Source: Deltaproteobacteria bacterium (lineage in GTDB: Bacteria > Myxococcota_A > UBA9160). From it: a stretch of DNA of 9,149 nt. Made by a program: the position numbers and the translations under genes. Under the pieces are notes generated by a model. The model was not told where the DNA came from. It searched no databases and saw only the letters and a program-made list of their open reading frames with translations. Position 1 is the first letter of the stretch. Each line of letters begins with the position of its first letter. The stretch lies in the NCBI GenBank assembly GCA_003520425.1, contig DOUU01000227.1:7127-16275 (forward strand). The letters are read 5' to 3'. Positions 1-6,660 of this stretch are shown here, piece by piece.

Positions 1-806
1 AGCGCGAGGACGACGGCGCGGACGCGCAAATCCGCAGACGACCCTCCCGCGATTTCAAGACGCAGCGCCCCGCCGTCCGCGTGGAGCGCGGTGGCACGGC
101 TCCCGACCAGGAGACCCTCCCCCAGGGCCGAAGCGAAACGCGCCGCGAGTCCCCCGAGTCCCCCCCGGGCGGAGAACGTTCCGCGCAGGCCGCGCGGCCC
201 TGCGCCCCGCCGGAGCACCCGAGCCAGCGCGCCGCGCGTCACGCTCCCGTAGCTCCGCTCGAGCTCGGTCGCGAAGCCGAGGACGGCCTCCGCACCGAGC
301 TCTCGTTCGTCGCCGGCGTAGACCCCTGTGAGCGCGGGCGCAAGGAGTCTCTCGGCCGCTTCGGGCCCAAAGCGCCGAGCGATGAACTGCGCAGCCGACT
401 CAGTCCCTGCGTTGCCCCGCTGTACGAAGGGCTCTGCCAGAAGGCGCAGCTTCCCTCGGGTCGTGAGCAGCGGGGAGCGCAGGAACGAGAGTGGACCCAT
501 CGGCACCGGCTCGAGCCGGCCCGCGTGAAACACGAAGCGCCGCCGGCTCGATGGCGACGCTGCGACGAGCTCGCCCTCGAAGCCCTGTTCGCGAAGAAGG
601 GCGAGAAAAGGCGCCTTGGCGAGGCAGGTATTCGGACCGCGCTCGATGCGATGGCCGAGGATCTCCTCCGTCTGCATCACGCCGCCCGGCCGGCCACTTG
701 CTTCGAGGACAACGGCCTCGACCCCCGCCCGCCGGAGCGTCAGCGCCGCGGCCAGCCCGGCTGCGCCTGCCCCGACCACCGCGGTCTCGACCCGAGCTCC
801 CGGCAC
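1..806 (-). CDS. hemY: Protoporphyrinogen oxidase, HemY type (C-terminus cut by window edge)
   Basis: FAD-dependent, oxygen-using oxidase that converts protoporphyrinogen IX to protoporphyrin IX, the penultimate step of heme synthesis. About 268 residues are visible and the frame is open to base 1; the family is usually 450-480 residues, so the last 40% or so is missing. The N-terminus has a Rossmann dinucleotide-binding motif (G12-A-G14-A-A-G17), the acidic ribose-binding residue E35 in VVLEA, the R39-P-G-G segment, and then ERGPNT (55-60), characteristic of this family. Further family blocks are LLAPALTGVYAGD and TFSARGGLGGLAARF. The start is GTG at 806-804. An in-frame TAG, which is the hemN stop, lies at 812-810, so no longer start is possible; AAGG at 818-821 could serve as ribosome site. 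It follows hemN by three bases and belongs to the same transcript. A coproporphyrinogen-oxidising CgoX role is less likely because HemN precedes it. hemH may lie downstream, outside the window. Confidence 0.93.
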   Translation of the reverse strand, partial: MPGARVETAVVGAGAAGLAAALTLRRAGVEAVVLEASGRPGGVMQTEEILGHRIERGPNTCLAKAPFLALLREQGFEGELVAASPSSRRRFVFHAGRLEPVPMGPLSFLRSPLLTTRGKLRLLAEPFVQRGNAGTESAAQFIARRFGPEAAERLLAPALTGVYAGDERELGAEAVLGFATELERSYGSVTRGALARVLRRGAGPRGLRGTFSARGGLGGLAARFASALGEGLLVGSRATALHADGGALRLEIAGGSSADLRVRAVVLA

Positions 807-809
807 CCG

Positions 810-2207
810 CTAGACCGCCTTGCTGAACCGCGGCGTTCCCACCCGCTGCTGCTCGCCGAGATAGGCGTCGAAACGCATCGCAAGGTTCCGGACGAGGAGC
901 CTCCCCAGCGCGGTCGCGCGAAGCGTTCCGTTCGGGTCCATCTCCACGAGCCCGTCGGCCGCGAGCGGCTCGAGCGCGCGGAGCTCAGGGGCGTAGTCGG
1001 CCGCAAAATTGCCGTGGAAACGTGCGGCGTAGTCATCCGCGCGCAGCTCTCCCTGGCACATGATGCACTCGATGATCCAGCGCCGCCTGAGATCTTCTTG
1101 CGTGAGGGAGTGTCCGCGCCTCGTCGCGAGACCGTGGTCTCTGAGCGCCGCCTCCCACGCATCCAGTTCGCGCTCATTTTGCGCATAGCTTGTCCGGAGC
1201 GCGCTGATCGCGCTTGGGCCAAAGCCCACGACTTCGACGCCTGCTTGTGTCGTGTATCCCATGAAGTTGCGGCGGAGGCTGCGCTCCCGCTGGGCGCGCG
1301 CGAGCTCGTCTTCCGGCCGCGCGAAGTGGTCCATCCCGATGTACACATAACCGGCCGCGAGGAAGCGGCAAACTGCCAGCCACAGAACCCGGAGTTTCGT
1401 CCTTGCATCGGGCAGGTGATGACGCTCGAAGCCGCGCTGTTGTTTCGCGACCCAGGTGACGTGGGCGTAGGAATAGAGCGCAATCCGCTCCGGCTGGATG
1501 GCAAGGACGGTGTCGAGCGTGCGCGCGAAGCTGTTCTCATCCTGAAACGGAAGCCCGTAGATGAGATCGAAGTTCACGCTCTCGAAGCCGAGCCGGCGCG
1601 AGAGCTCGACGAGCTGCGCGGTCTCGCGGGCGGGCTGGACCCGATGGATCGCCTCCTGAACTCGCGGATCGAAATCTTGGACCCCCATCGAGATGCGCTG
1701 AAAGCCGAGCTCTCGAAGCGTGTCGACCTGCTCCTCCCTTGTCACGCGCGGATCGACCTCGATCGAAAGCTCGGCGCCGCGCTGGAGCGGGAAGGCATCG
1801 ACGAGGGCCCCGAACAGGTGCCGGAGTTGGCCCGGAGAAAGATGGGTGGGCGTCCCTCCGCCGAGGTGGACTTGGGTTGCCGTCGGCTGGCACGGCATCC
1901 GATCCCGGATGGCCCCGATCTCGCGCGCAGTCTCCTCGAGGTAACGCTCGGGAAGGGCGGGATCGCGTGTGATCACGCGATTGCAGGCGCAGAAGTGGCA
2001 AAGACTCCGGCAGAACGGAACATGCACGTAGAGCGAGAGCGGACTCTCCCCGACGTCGGCGAGGTCGGCGGCGAATCGCTCCCACGCATAGGCCTCTGTC
2101 CAGACGGGCACCGTGGGATAGCTGGTATAGCGAGGGCCCGGCCCTTCATAGCGCGCAAGGACTGCCTCGGCGTGCGCGAAGTCGAGGTCTAGGGCTTCGC
2201 GACTCAC
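810..2207 (-). CDS. hemN: Oxygen-independent coproporphyrinogen III oxidase (radical SAM)
   Basis: Radical SAM enzyme that oxidatively decarboxylates coproporphyrinogen III to protoporphyrinogen IX without oxygen; cytoplasmic, [4Fe-4S]-dependent. 465 residues, close to the roughly 457 of E. coli HemN. The cluster motif is C66-x3-C70-x2-C73-x-C75 (PFCRSLCHFCAC). The fourth cysteine distinguishes true HemN from the shorter heme chaperone HemW. Other family blocks are GGGTPT (116-121), ISMGVQDF (172-179), DLIYGLP (214-220), GMDHFARPEDELA (291-303), MGYTTQAG (316-323) and a C-terminal RNLAMRFDAYL. The GTG start at 2207-2205 overlaps the hemE stop as GTGA, and homology begins right after it (ARYEGPGPRYTSYP). 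The open frame runs 60 codons further upstream, but that stretch lies inside hemE and resembles no HemN. There is no clear Shine-Dalgarno, so translation is probably coupled to hemE. Its product is the substrate of the next gene, hemY. Confidence 0.96.
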   Translation of the reverse strand: MSREALDLDFAHAEAVLARYEGPGPRYTSYPTVPVWTEAYAWERFAADLADVGESPLSLYVHVPFCRSLCHFCACNRVITRDPALPERYLEETAREIGAIRDRMPCQPTATQVHLGGGTPTHLSPGQLRHLFGALVDAFPLQRGAELSIEVDPRVTREEQVDTLRELGFQRISMGVQDFDPRVQEAIHRVQPARETAQLVELSRRLGFESVNFDLIYGLPFQDENSFARTLDTVLAIQPERIALYSYAHVTWVAKQQRGFERHHLPDARTKLRVLWLAVCRFLAAGYVYIGMDHFARPEDELARAQRERSLRRNFMGYTTQAGVEVVGFGPSAISALRTSYAQNERELDAWEAALRDHGLATRRGHSLTQEDLRRRWIIECIMCQGELRADDYAARFHGNFAADYAPELRALEPLAADGLVEMDPNGTLRATALGRLLVRNLAMRFDAYLGEQQRVGTPRFSKAV

Positions 2208-3244
2208 GAGGGCCCACGGACCGGAAGCGCTTTTGCGGCCTCCACGAAGGCGCGCACTCCGCCAACCGGAGTCTCCGGCAAGACGCCATGGCCGAGGTTC
2301 AGCACGTGGCCGCGGGCCGGAGCTGCAGCGTCCGCGATCTCGCGCACGAGCTGCGCAATCCGCTCCGCCGGCGCGGCCAGGGCGCACGGATCGAGGTTGC
2401 CTTGGAGGCTCGCCCGCGCGCCTGCGCGCTTTGCGGCAAGGCCGATGTCGACCCTCCAGTCAAGCGACAGCACATCGGCTCCCGACGCCAACATCGCATC
2501 GAGCACGTGGGCACCGTTGTTCACGTAGAGGATGAGTGGCGCACGGACGCGCTCCACTTTGGAAGCGATCTCGAGGTGGGAGGGCTGCACCCACGCCGCG
2601 TAGTCCGCCGGAGAAAGCAGACCCGCCCAGGTATCAAAGAGCTGCACCACCTGGGCGCCGGCCTCGATTTGCGCGTTCAGGTAGGCCACGGTCATTTCGG
2701 TGAGCCGCGCGAGCAGCGCCCGCAGGACTTCTGGTGCGCGGTACATCATGCGTTTGAGCGTCGCGAAGTCCTTCGATCCCCTGCCCTCGATGAGGTAGGC
2801 CGCAAGCGTGAAGGGCGCGCCCGCAAAGCCGAGGAGGGGAACCTTCGTGGGCTCGAGCTCCCGACGCAGGACGCGCAAAATCTCCATCACGAAGGGCACC
2901 GATTCACGCGGATCGGGCGTGCGCAGCGCGGCCACCTGATCGAGGGAGCGGATGGGGTCTCGCACCACCGGCCCCGGCTCGAAATCGACGGCCACGCCGA
3001 GGCCCGCAACGGGCACGAAGATGTCGGAGAAGAGGATCACCGCCTCGACCCCGAGCAGACGCAGCGGCTGGAGCGACACTTCGACCGCTTTGTCGACGCG
3101 GCGGCACATCTCGAGGAAGGGCACGCCCTCGCGCGCGCGACGGTACTCGGGCAGGTATCGCCCGGCTTGGCGCATCAGCCAGACCGGAGGGCGGTCGACG
3201 GGCTCCCCGCGGCAGGCGCGGAGCATGCGCTCGGTGGGATTCAT
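2204..3244 (-). CDS. hemE: Uroporphyrinogen decarboxylase
   Basis: Removes the four acetate carboxyl groups of uroporphyrinogen III to give coproporphyrinogen III; soluble, cofactor-free TIM-barrel homodimer. 346 residues, near the usual 340-355. The N-terminal signature PPVWLMRQAGRYLPEYR (19-35) contains the substrate-binding arginines R25 and R29. The catalytic aspartate block LFSD (71-74, D74), GFAGAPFTLA (139-148) with Y150 shortly after, QLFDTWAG (201-208), GNLDP (282-286) and H319 in NLGHGVLP are all present, so the enzyme looks intact. The ATG at 3244-3242 was chosen because homology starts there and a purine-rich AGGGCGGAG (3248-3256) precedes it; the open frame continues upstream only as a shadow of the neighbouring gene. 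It starts 23 bases after the stop of an acyl-CoA dehydrogenase gene and overlaps hemN by four bases, so it sits in the middle of the operon. Confidence 0.97.
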   Translation of the reverse strand: MNPTERMLRACRGEPVDRPPVWLMRQAGRYLPEYRRAREGVPFLEMCRRVDKAVEVSLQPLRLLGVEAVILFSDIFVPVAGLGVAVDFEPGPVVRDPIRSLDQVAALRTPDPRESVPFVMEILRVLRRELEPTKVPLLGFAGAPFTLAAYLIEGRGSKDFATLKRMMYRAPEVLRALLARLTEMTVAYLNAQIEAGAQVVQLFDTWAGLLSPADYAAWVQPSHLEIASKVERVRAPLILYVNNGAHVLDAMLASGADVLSLDWRVDIGLAAKRAGARASLQGNLDPCALAAPAERIAQLVREIADAAAPARGHVLNLGHGVLPETPVGGVRAFVEAAKALPVRGPS

Positions 3245-3267
3245 CCGCTCCGCCCTGGCTGCGGCGC

Positions 3268-4410
3268 CTAGTACCCGGACAGCCTGGCCCAGCGATCCCG
3301 GTGGTGCGAGGCGTCGCCAAACGTGATTTCCGCCACGCGCGCGCGCTTCAGGTAAAAGCCCACATCGTACTCGTCCGTCATGCCGACGCCGCCGTGCATC
3401 TGGATCGCCTCGTTGGCGATGAGAATGCCGGCGTCGGAGCAGCGCGCCTTGACGAGGGAAGCAAGCTTCGGGAGCTCGGGATGGTCCTCGTCTACGGCGC
3501 GTGCGGCCGCCATCACGGTCGAGCGCGAGAGCTCGAGTTCGATGTACATGCGCGCGGCGCGGTGCTTCAGAGCTTGGAACGAACCGATCGGGACACCGAA
3601 CTGAACCCGTGTCTTCAGGTATTTGAAGGTGCTCGCGGCGGCCTCTTCCATCGAACCCAGCATCTCTGCGCAAAGCCCGACGGTGGCCCGGTCCACCACG
3701 TTCTCGAAGAGGTCTCCCCCCTCATCCACGGCGCCAATCACCTCCGACGGCCCGACTGCCACACCGGAGAGCTTCACCAGCGCCGCATTGCGCGAGTCGA
3801 CCCGTGATTGCCGGGTGATCTCGAGGCCAGGCGCTCCCTTTCGCACCAAGAAGAGCGTGAGGCCCTTGGCATCGTGCTCGCCACCGCTCGTGCGAGCCAC
3901 CACGACAAGCGCGTCGGCCACATGGCCATCGAGCACTTGGATCTTCTCGCCCGAGAGGCGCCAGCCGTCGGCCTTCCTGTCGGCGCGGGTTGCCACCCGG
4001 CGCAGGTCATAGCGGGTCTGTGGCTCCTGATAGGCAGCCGTCAGGATGCAGTCTCCGTTCACGACCGGCGGCAGCCATTCCTTTTGCTGCACTTCGGTGC
4101 CACCGAGCAAAAGGACCTGGCCCCCTAGCAGTACGGTGGACAGGAAGGGTTCGGGGGCAAGCGTCCGGCCGAGCGCCTCGAGGACGACCGCAAGCTCCGC
4201 AAAGCCGAGCCCCGCGCCGCCCACCACCTCGGGAAACGGGATGCCGAGCCAGCCGAGCTCCGCCATTTGCTTCCACAGTTCCTTTGAAAAGCCGACCGGA
4301 TCCTTCGCGTCGCGCAGCTTTCGCACACGCGACACCGGCGAGTGCTCCGACACGAAGTCGGCGGCGGTCTTGGCAAGCAGCTCCTGGTCTTCCGTAAGGA
4401 TCAGTTCCAC
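3268..4410 (-). CDS. Acyl-CoA dehydrogenase family protein, probable non-catalytic subunit of a pair
   Basis: FAD-dependent acyl-CoA dehydrogenase fold, 380 residues. Visible: an N-terminal helical domain (LTEDQELLAKTAADF, LGWLGIPFPEVVGGAGLG), a middle beta domain (about 115-225), and a C-terminal helical domain with TRVQFGVPIGSFQALKH (267-283), the FAD-contact RxQFGxPI segment, and IQMHGGVGMTDEYDVGFYLKR (336-356). At the position of the catalytic glutamate of medium-chain enzymes (IYEGT) the sequence reads ITFGD with F364, and at the alternative helix-G position it has D240-R rather than E-R. It may therefore lack its own catalytic base and act as partner to the adjacent gene, as in the alpha2-beta2 FadE pairs of mycobacterial sterol side-chain oxidation; this is inference. 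GTG start at 4410-4408, with GGAGA at 4418-4422 seven bases upstream; 13 bases after the previous stop. The substrate cannot be told. Confidence 0.88.
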   Translation of the reverse strand: MELILTEDQELLAKTAADFVSEHSPVSRVRKLRDAKDPVGFSKELWKQMAELGWLGIPFPEVVGGAGLGFAELAVVLEALGRTLAPEPFLSTVLLGGQVLLLGGTEVQQKEWLPPVVNGDCILTAAYQEPQTRYDLRRVATRADRKADGWRLSGEKIQVLDGHVADALVVVARTSGGEHDAKGLTLFLVRKGAPGLEITRQSRVDSRNAALVKLSGVAVGPSEVIGAVDEGGDLFENVVDRATVGLCAEMLGSMEEAAASTFKYLKTRVQFGVPIGSFQALKHRAARMYIELELSRSTVMAAARAVDEDHPELPKLASLVKARCSDAGILIANEAIQMHGGVGMTDEYDVGFYLKRARVAEITFGDASHHRDRWARLSGY

Positions 4411-4423
4411 GTTCGATTCTCCG

Positions 4424-5629
4424 CTAGTCGGGTAGGCCCAGGACCCGCTTGGCAATGATGTTGAGCTGGACTTCGGACGTTCCGCCCTCAATCGAGTTGC
4501 CGCGCGAGCGCAGCCACTCGCGGGTCGTTTCGAGATCCGACTCGGTGAAGCCCGGACCCTCCCAGCCAATGCCCGAAGGTCCGAGCGTCTGGACCATGAG
4601 CTCGCGACGTCGCATGTTGAGCTCGGTGGCGTAGACCTTGAAGATTGAGCTCTCGGGTCCGGGCCGGTGCCCTGCCTTGGCGCCGTCCTTGGCGCGCTGC
4701 ACCGTGAAGCCGAAAGCCCGCGTGTCCATGTCCTCGAGCGCGATCCGGTCGCGTAGCACGGGGTCGGCGATCTGGCCGCGTGCGTCTCCGAGCCGCTCGC
4801 GGGCGAGGCTTGCGAGCGCGCTCAAGCGCGCCGTGCGCTGCCCGGCCCCAGCCCCACCAAAGGCATCCGCGATCATGCTCCGTTCATGACCGAGGAGCGA
4901 CTTCGCCACGGTCCAACCCGCATTGATCTTGTGGACCACGTTGCGCACCGGCACGCGGACGCTTTCGAAGTGCGTCTCGCAGAAGGGCGACTTCCCGCTG
5001 ATCAAGAGGATGGGCCGCACGGAGATGCCGGGCGTGAGCATGTCGATCAGAAGGAAGGTAATCCCGTCCTGCTTCTTTGCGGCCGGGTCGGTGCGCACGA
5101 GGGCGAAGATCCAGTCCGCTTTGTCGGCATAGGACGTCCAAATCTTCGTGCCCGTCACGATGAAGTCGTCGCCGTCCCGGACGGCCTTGGTCTGCAGGGA
5201 AGCCAGATCGGACCCCGCCCCGGGCTCGGAGTAGCCCTGGCACCAGCGAATCTCGCCCCGACAAATCCGCCCGAGGTGCTCGCGCTTCTGCTCCTCGTTG
5301 CCGTATTGGAGGAGGGTCGGCCCGATCATGGTGAGCCCAAAGCCGATGAGGGGCGGCGGGAGGCGGAGCCTTGTCATCTCCTGCGAGAGCACCTTCGCCT
5401 CGCCCGGCGCGAGGCCGCCGCCTCCGTACTCCTTGGGCCAGCTGGGGGCGGTCCAGCCCCTTTCCGCCATGCGCAGGAGCCAGGTCTTCATCCCCGGAAC
5501 GGCATAGGTTGCTCTGCGCCCGCCCCAGTTGCCCTCGAGGTCATTCGCGGGAAGACCCACGATGTCTGGCGGTGCATTCTTCAGCAGCCAGTCGCGGGTC
5601 TCGCGGCGGAAGGTTTCGAGCTCTGCCAT
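4424..5629 (-). CDS. Acyl-CoA dehydrogenase, probable catalytic subunit of a pair
   Basis: Flavoprotein predicted to introduce an alpha,beta double bond into an acyl-CoA thioester and pass electrons to an electron-transfer flavoprotein. 401 residues, full length. Family blocks: [14 protein letters not shown] (64-77), [15 protein letters not shown] (133-147, substrate/FAD loop), [16 protein letters not shown] (160-175), and the C-terminal [21 protein letters not shown] (380-400). In the C-terminal signature the residue aligned with the medium-chain catalytic Glu is glycine (GGT). E249 in LLGHERSM falls at the helix-G site used by isovaleryl-CoA dehydrogenase and is the likely base (my alignment by eye). 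It is the first gene of the leftward operon. The ATG at 5629-5627 has a strong AGGAG at 5638-5642 eight bases upstream; the frame stays open further upstream, but that part does not look like the family. Context does not identify the substrate; short-chain, branched and sterol side-chain acyl-CoAs are all possible. Confidence 0.93.
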   Translation of the reverse strand: MAELETFRRETRDWLLKNAPPDIVGLPANDLEGNWGGRRATYAVPGMKTWLLRMAERGWTAPSWPKEYGGGGLAPGEAKVLSQEMTRLRLPPPLIGFGLTMIGPTLLQYGNEEQKREHLGRICRGEIRWCQGYSEPGAGSDLASLQTKAVRDGDDFIVTGTKIWTSYADKADWIFALVRTDPAAKKQDGITFLLIDMLTPGISVRPILLISGKSPFCETHFESVRVPVRNVVHKINAGWTVAKSLLGHERSMIADAFGGAGAGQRTARLSALASLARERLGDARGQIADPVLRDRIALEDMDTRAFGFTVQRAKDGAKAGHRPGPESSIFKVYATELNMRRRELMVQTLGPSGIGWEGPGFTESDLETTREWLRSRGNSIEGGTSEVQLNIIAKRVLGLPD

Positions 5630-5733
5630 TGGGGGGTCTCCTGCAACGTGTTGCGCGCAGCACAGTCTACCTCCACCGGCGCGACGCGGCCTCACCCTCG
5701 CTCGGGGGGGCCTGCGCGGCTACTCTGCGCGCC
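5630..5733. promoter_or_regulatory. Divergent intergenic region between the acyl-CoA dehydrogenase/heme operon and ispH
   Basis: These 104 bases separate two divergently transcribed units, so at least one promoter for each direction should lie here. Leftward, the sequence shows AGGAG at 5638-5642 and a possible -10 element TAGACT (reverse strand, 5664-5669) without a convincing -35 box. Rightward, TACTCT at 5721-5726 is a weak -10 candidate, only seven bases before the ispH GTG. Promoter positions are guesses; the regulatory role of the region follows from the gene layout. Confidence 0.6.
5648..5663. promoter_or_regulatory. Imperfect 16-base palindrome, possible operator
   Basis: GTGtTGCGCGCAgCAC reads the same on both strands except for one mismatched pair (5651/5660). 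It sits just downstream of the candidate leftward -10 element, where a repressor would block transcription of the acyl-CoA dehydrogenase/heme operon. It overlaps a second small inverted repeat, GCAAC-GT-GTTGC (5643-5654). Size and symmetry fit a dimeric regulator such as those of the TetR family that often control acyl-CoA genes, but no regulator gene is in the window and such palindromes arise by chance in GC-rich DNA. Confidence 0.3.
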
Positions 5734-6660
5734 GTGCGCATCCTGCTTGCGAGCCCCCGCGGCTTCTGCGCGGGTGTGGATCGGGCGATTGAAATCGTCG
5801 AACAGGCCCTCGAGCGCTTCGGCGCCCCCGTCTACGTGCGCCACGAGATTGTCCACAACCGTCACGTCGTGGAGTCGCTCCGGGCGAAGGGCGCGGTATT
5901 CGTGGAGGATCCAGCCGAAGTCCCCGAAGGCGCGCTCCTTGTCTTTAGTGCCCACGGGGTCTCGCCGGCGGTCCGCCGGAGCGCCGCAGACCGGGGGCTT
6001 CGCATCATCGATGCAACCTGCCCCCTCGTGACCAAGGTCCACGTCGAGGCCTTGCGCTTTGCGAGGGCGGACCATGAGATCATCCTCGTGGGCCACGCCG
6101 GCCACGTGGAGGTCGAGGGCACGATGGGCCAGGCCCCGGACCGGATGCACCTCGTACAGGACGTGGCAGACGTGGAGAAGCTCGAGGTCCGCGACCCCGA
6201 GCGCCTGGCGGTGCTGACCCAGACCACGCTTTCCGTCGATGACACGCGGGACGTATTGGAGGCCCTGCGCCGGCGCTTCCCCCAAGTACAGCTCCCACGG
6301 AAAGACGACATCTGCTACGCAACGCAGAACCGCCAGAATGCCGTCAAGCAGCTGGTGCGCACCGCAGACGTGGTGCTCGTCGTGGGAGCACCGTCCTCTT
6401 CGAACAGCAACCGTCTGGTCGAGATCGCGGCCAAGTCCGGAGCTCGCGCCTACCTCGTGCAGGCTGCCGACGACGTTGAGCCCTCCTGGCTCGAGGGCGG
6501 GGCCTGCATCGGCGTCACCGCCGGAGCCTCGGCGCCGGAAGTCCTCGTCGAGCAAGTGGTCGAGCGGCTGCGCAGCCTCGCCCCCGGCGAGGTTCAGGTC
6601 GATTCCATGCCCAGCGTCGACGAAGGCGTGGTGTTCCAGCTTCCCGCAGAGCTCCGCTAG
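5734..6660 (+). CDS. ispH: 4-hydroxy-3-methylbut-2-enyl diphosphate reductase
   Basis: Iron-sulfur enzyme of the last MEP-pathway step, reducing HMBPP to isopentenyl and dimethylallyl diphosphate; cytoplasmic. 308 residues, against about 316 in E. coli. All three cluster cysteines are present: C12 in [14 protein letters not shown]96 in [11 protein letters not shown] and C194 in [11 protein letters not shown]. The substrate-pocket residues are also there: H41 (EIVHN), H74 (SAHGVS), H124 and the proton-relay E126 in [12 protein letters not shown]164-T165 in [12 protein letters not shown]222/S223-N224 in the SSSNSN block and S266 in AGASAPEV. The GTG at 5734-5736 was chosen because the family begins at this point (I-L-L-A-x-P-R-G-F-C-A-G); the frame is open upstream but unlike the family. 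No Shine-Dalgarno is visible before this GTG, which is unusual here. Its TAG stop overlaps the start of the downstream transporter gene by one base (TAGTG), so the two are probably co-translated. Confidence 0.97.
   Translation: MRILLASPRGFCAGVDRAIEIVEQALERFGAPVYVRHEIVHNRHVVESLRAKGAVFVEDPAEVPEGALLVFSAHGVSPAVRRSAADRGLRIIDATCPLVTKVHVEALRFARADHEIILVGHAGHVEVEGTMGQAPDRMHLVQDVADVEKLEVRDPERLAVLTQTTLSVDDTRDVLEALRRRFPQVQLPRKDDICYATQNRQNAVKQLVRTADVVLVVGAPSSSNSNRLVEIAAKSGARAYLVQAADDVEPSWLEGGACIGVTAGASAPEVLVEQVVERLRSLAPGEVQVDSMPSVDEGVVFQLPAELR

Noticed and set aside
81..2192. A 703-codon plus-strand open frame opposite hemN and hemY
   Set aside because: It is antisense to two genes with clear family motifs; its translation is Arg/Pro/Glu-rich with no recognisable domain, as expected from an opposite-strand shadow in GC-rich DNA.
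2208..2387. A 60-codon N-terminal extension of hemN
   Set aside because: It lies wholly inside the hemE coding region, is Arg/Gly-rich and resembles no HemN; the GTG at 2207 overlapping the hemE stop is the better start.
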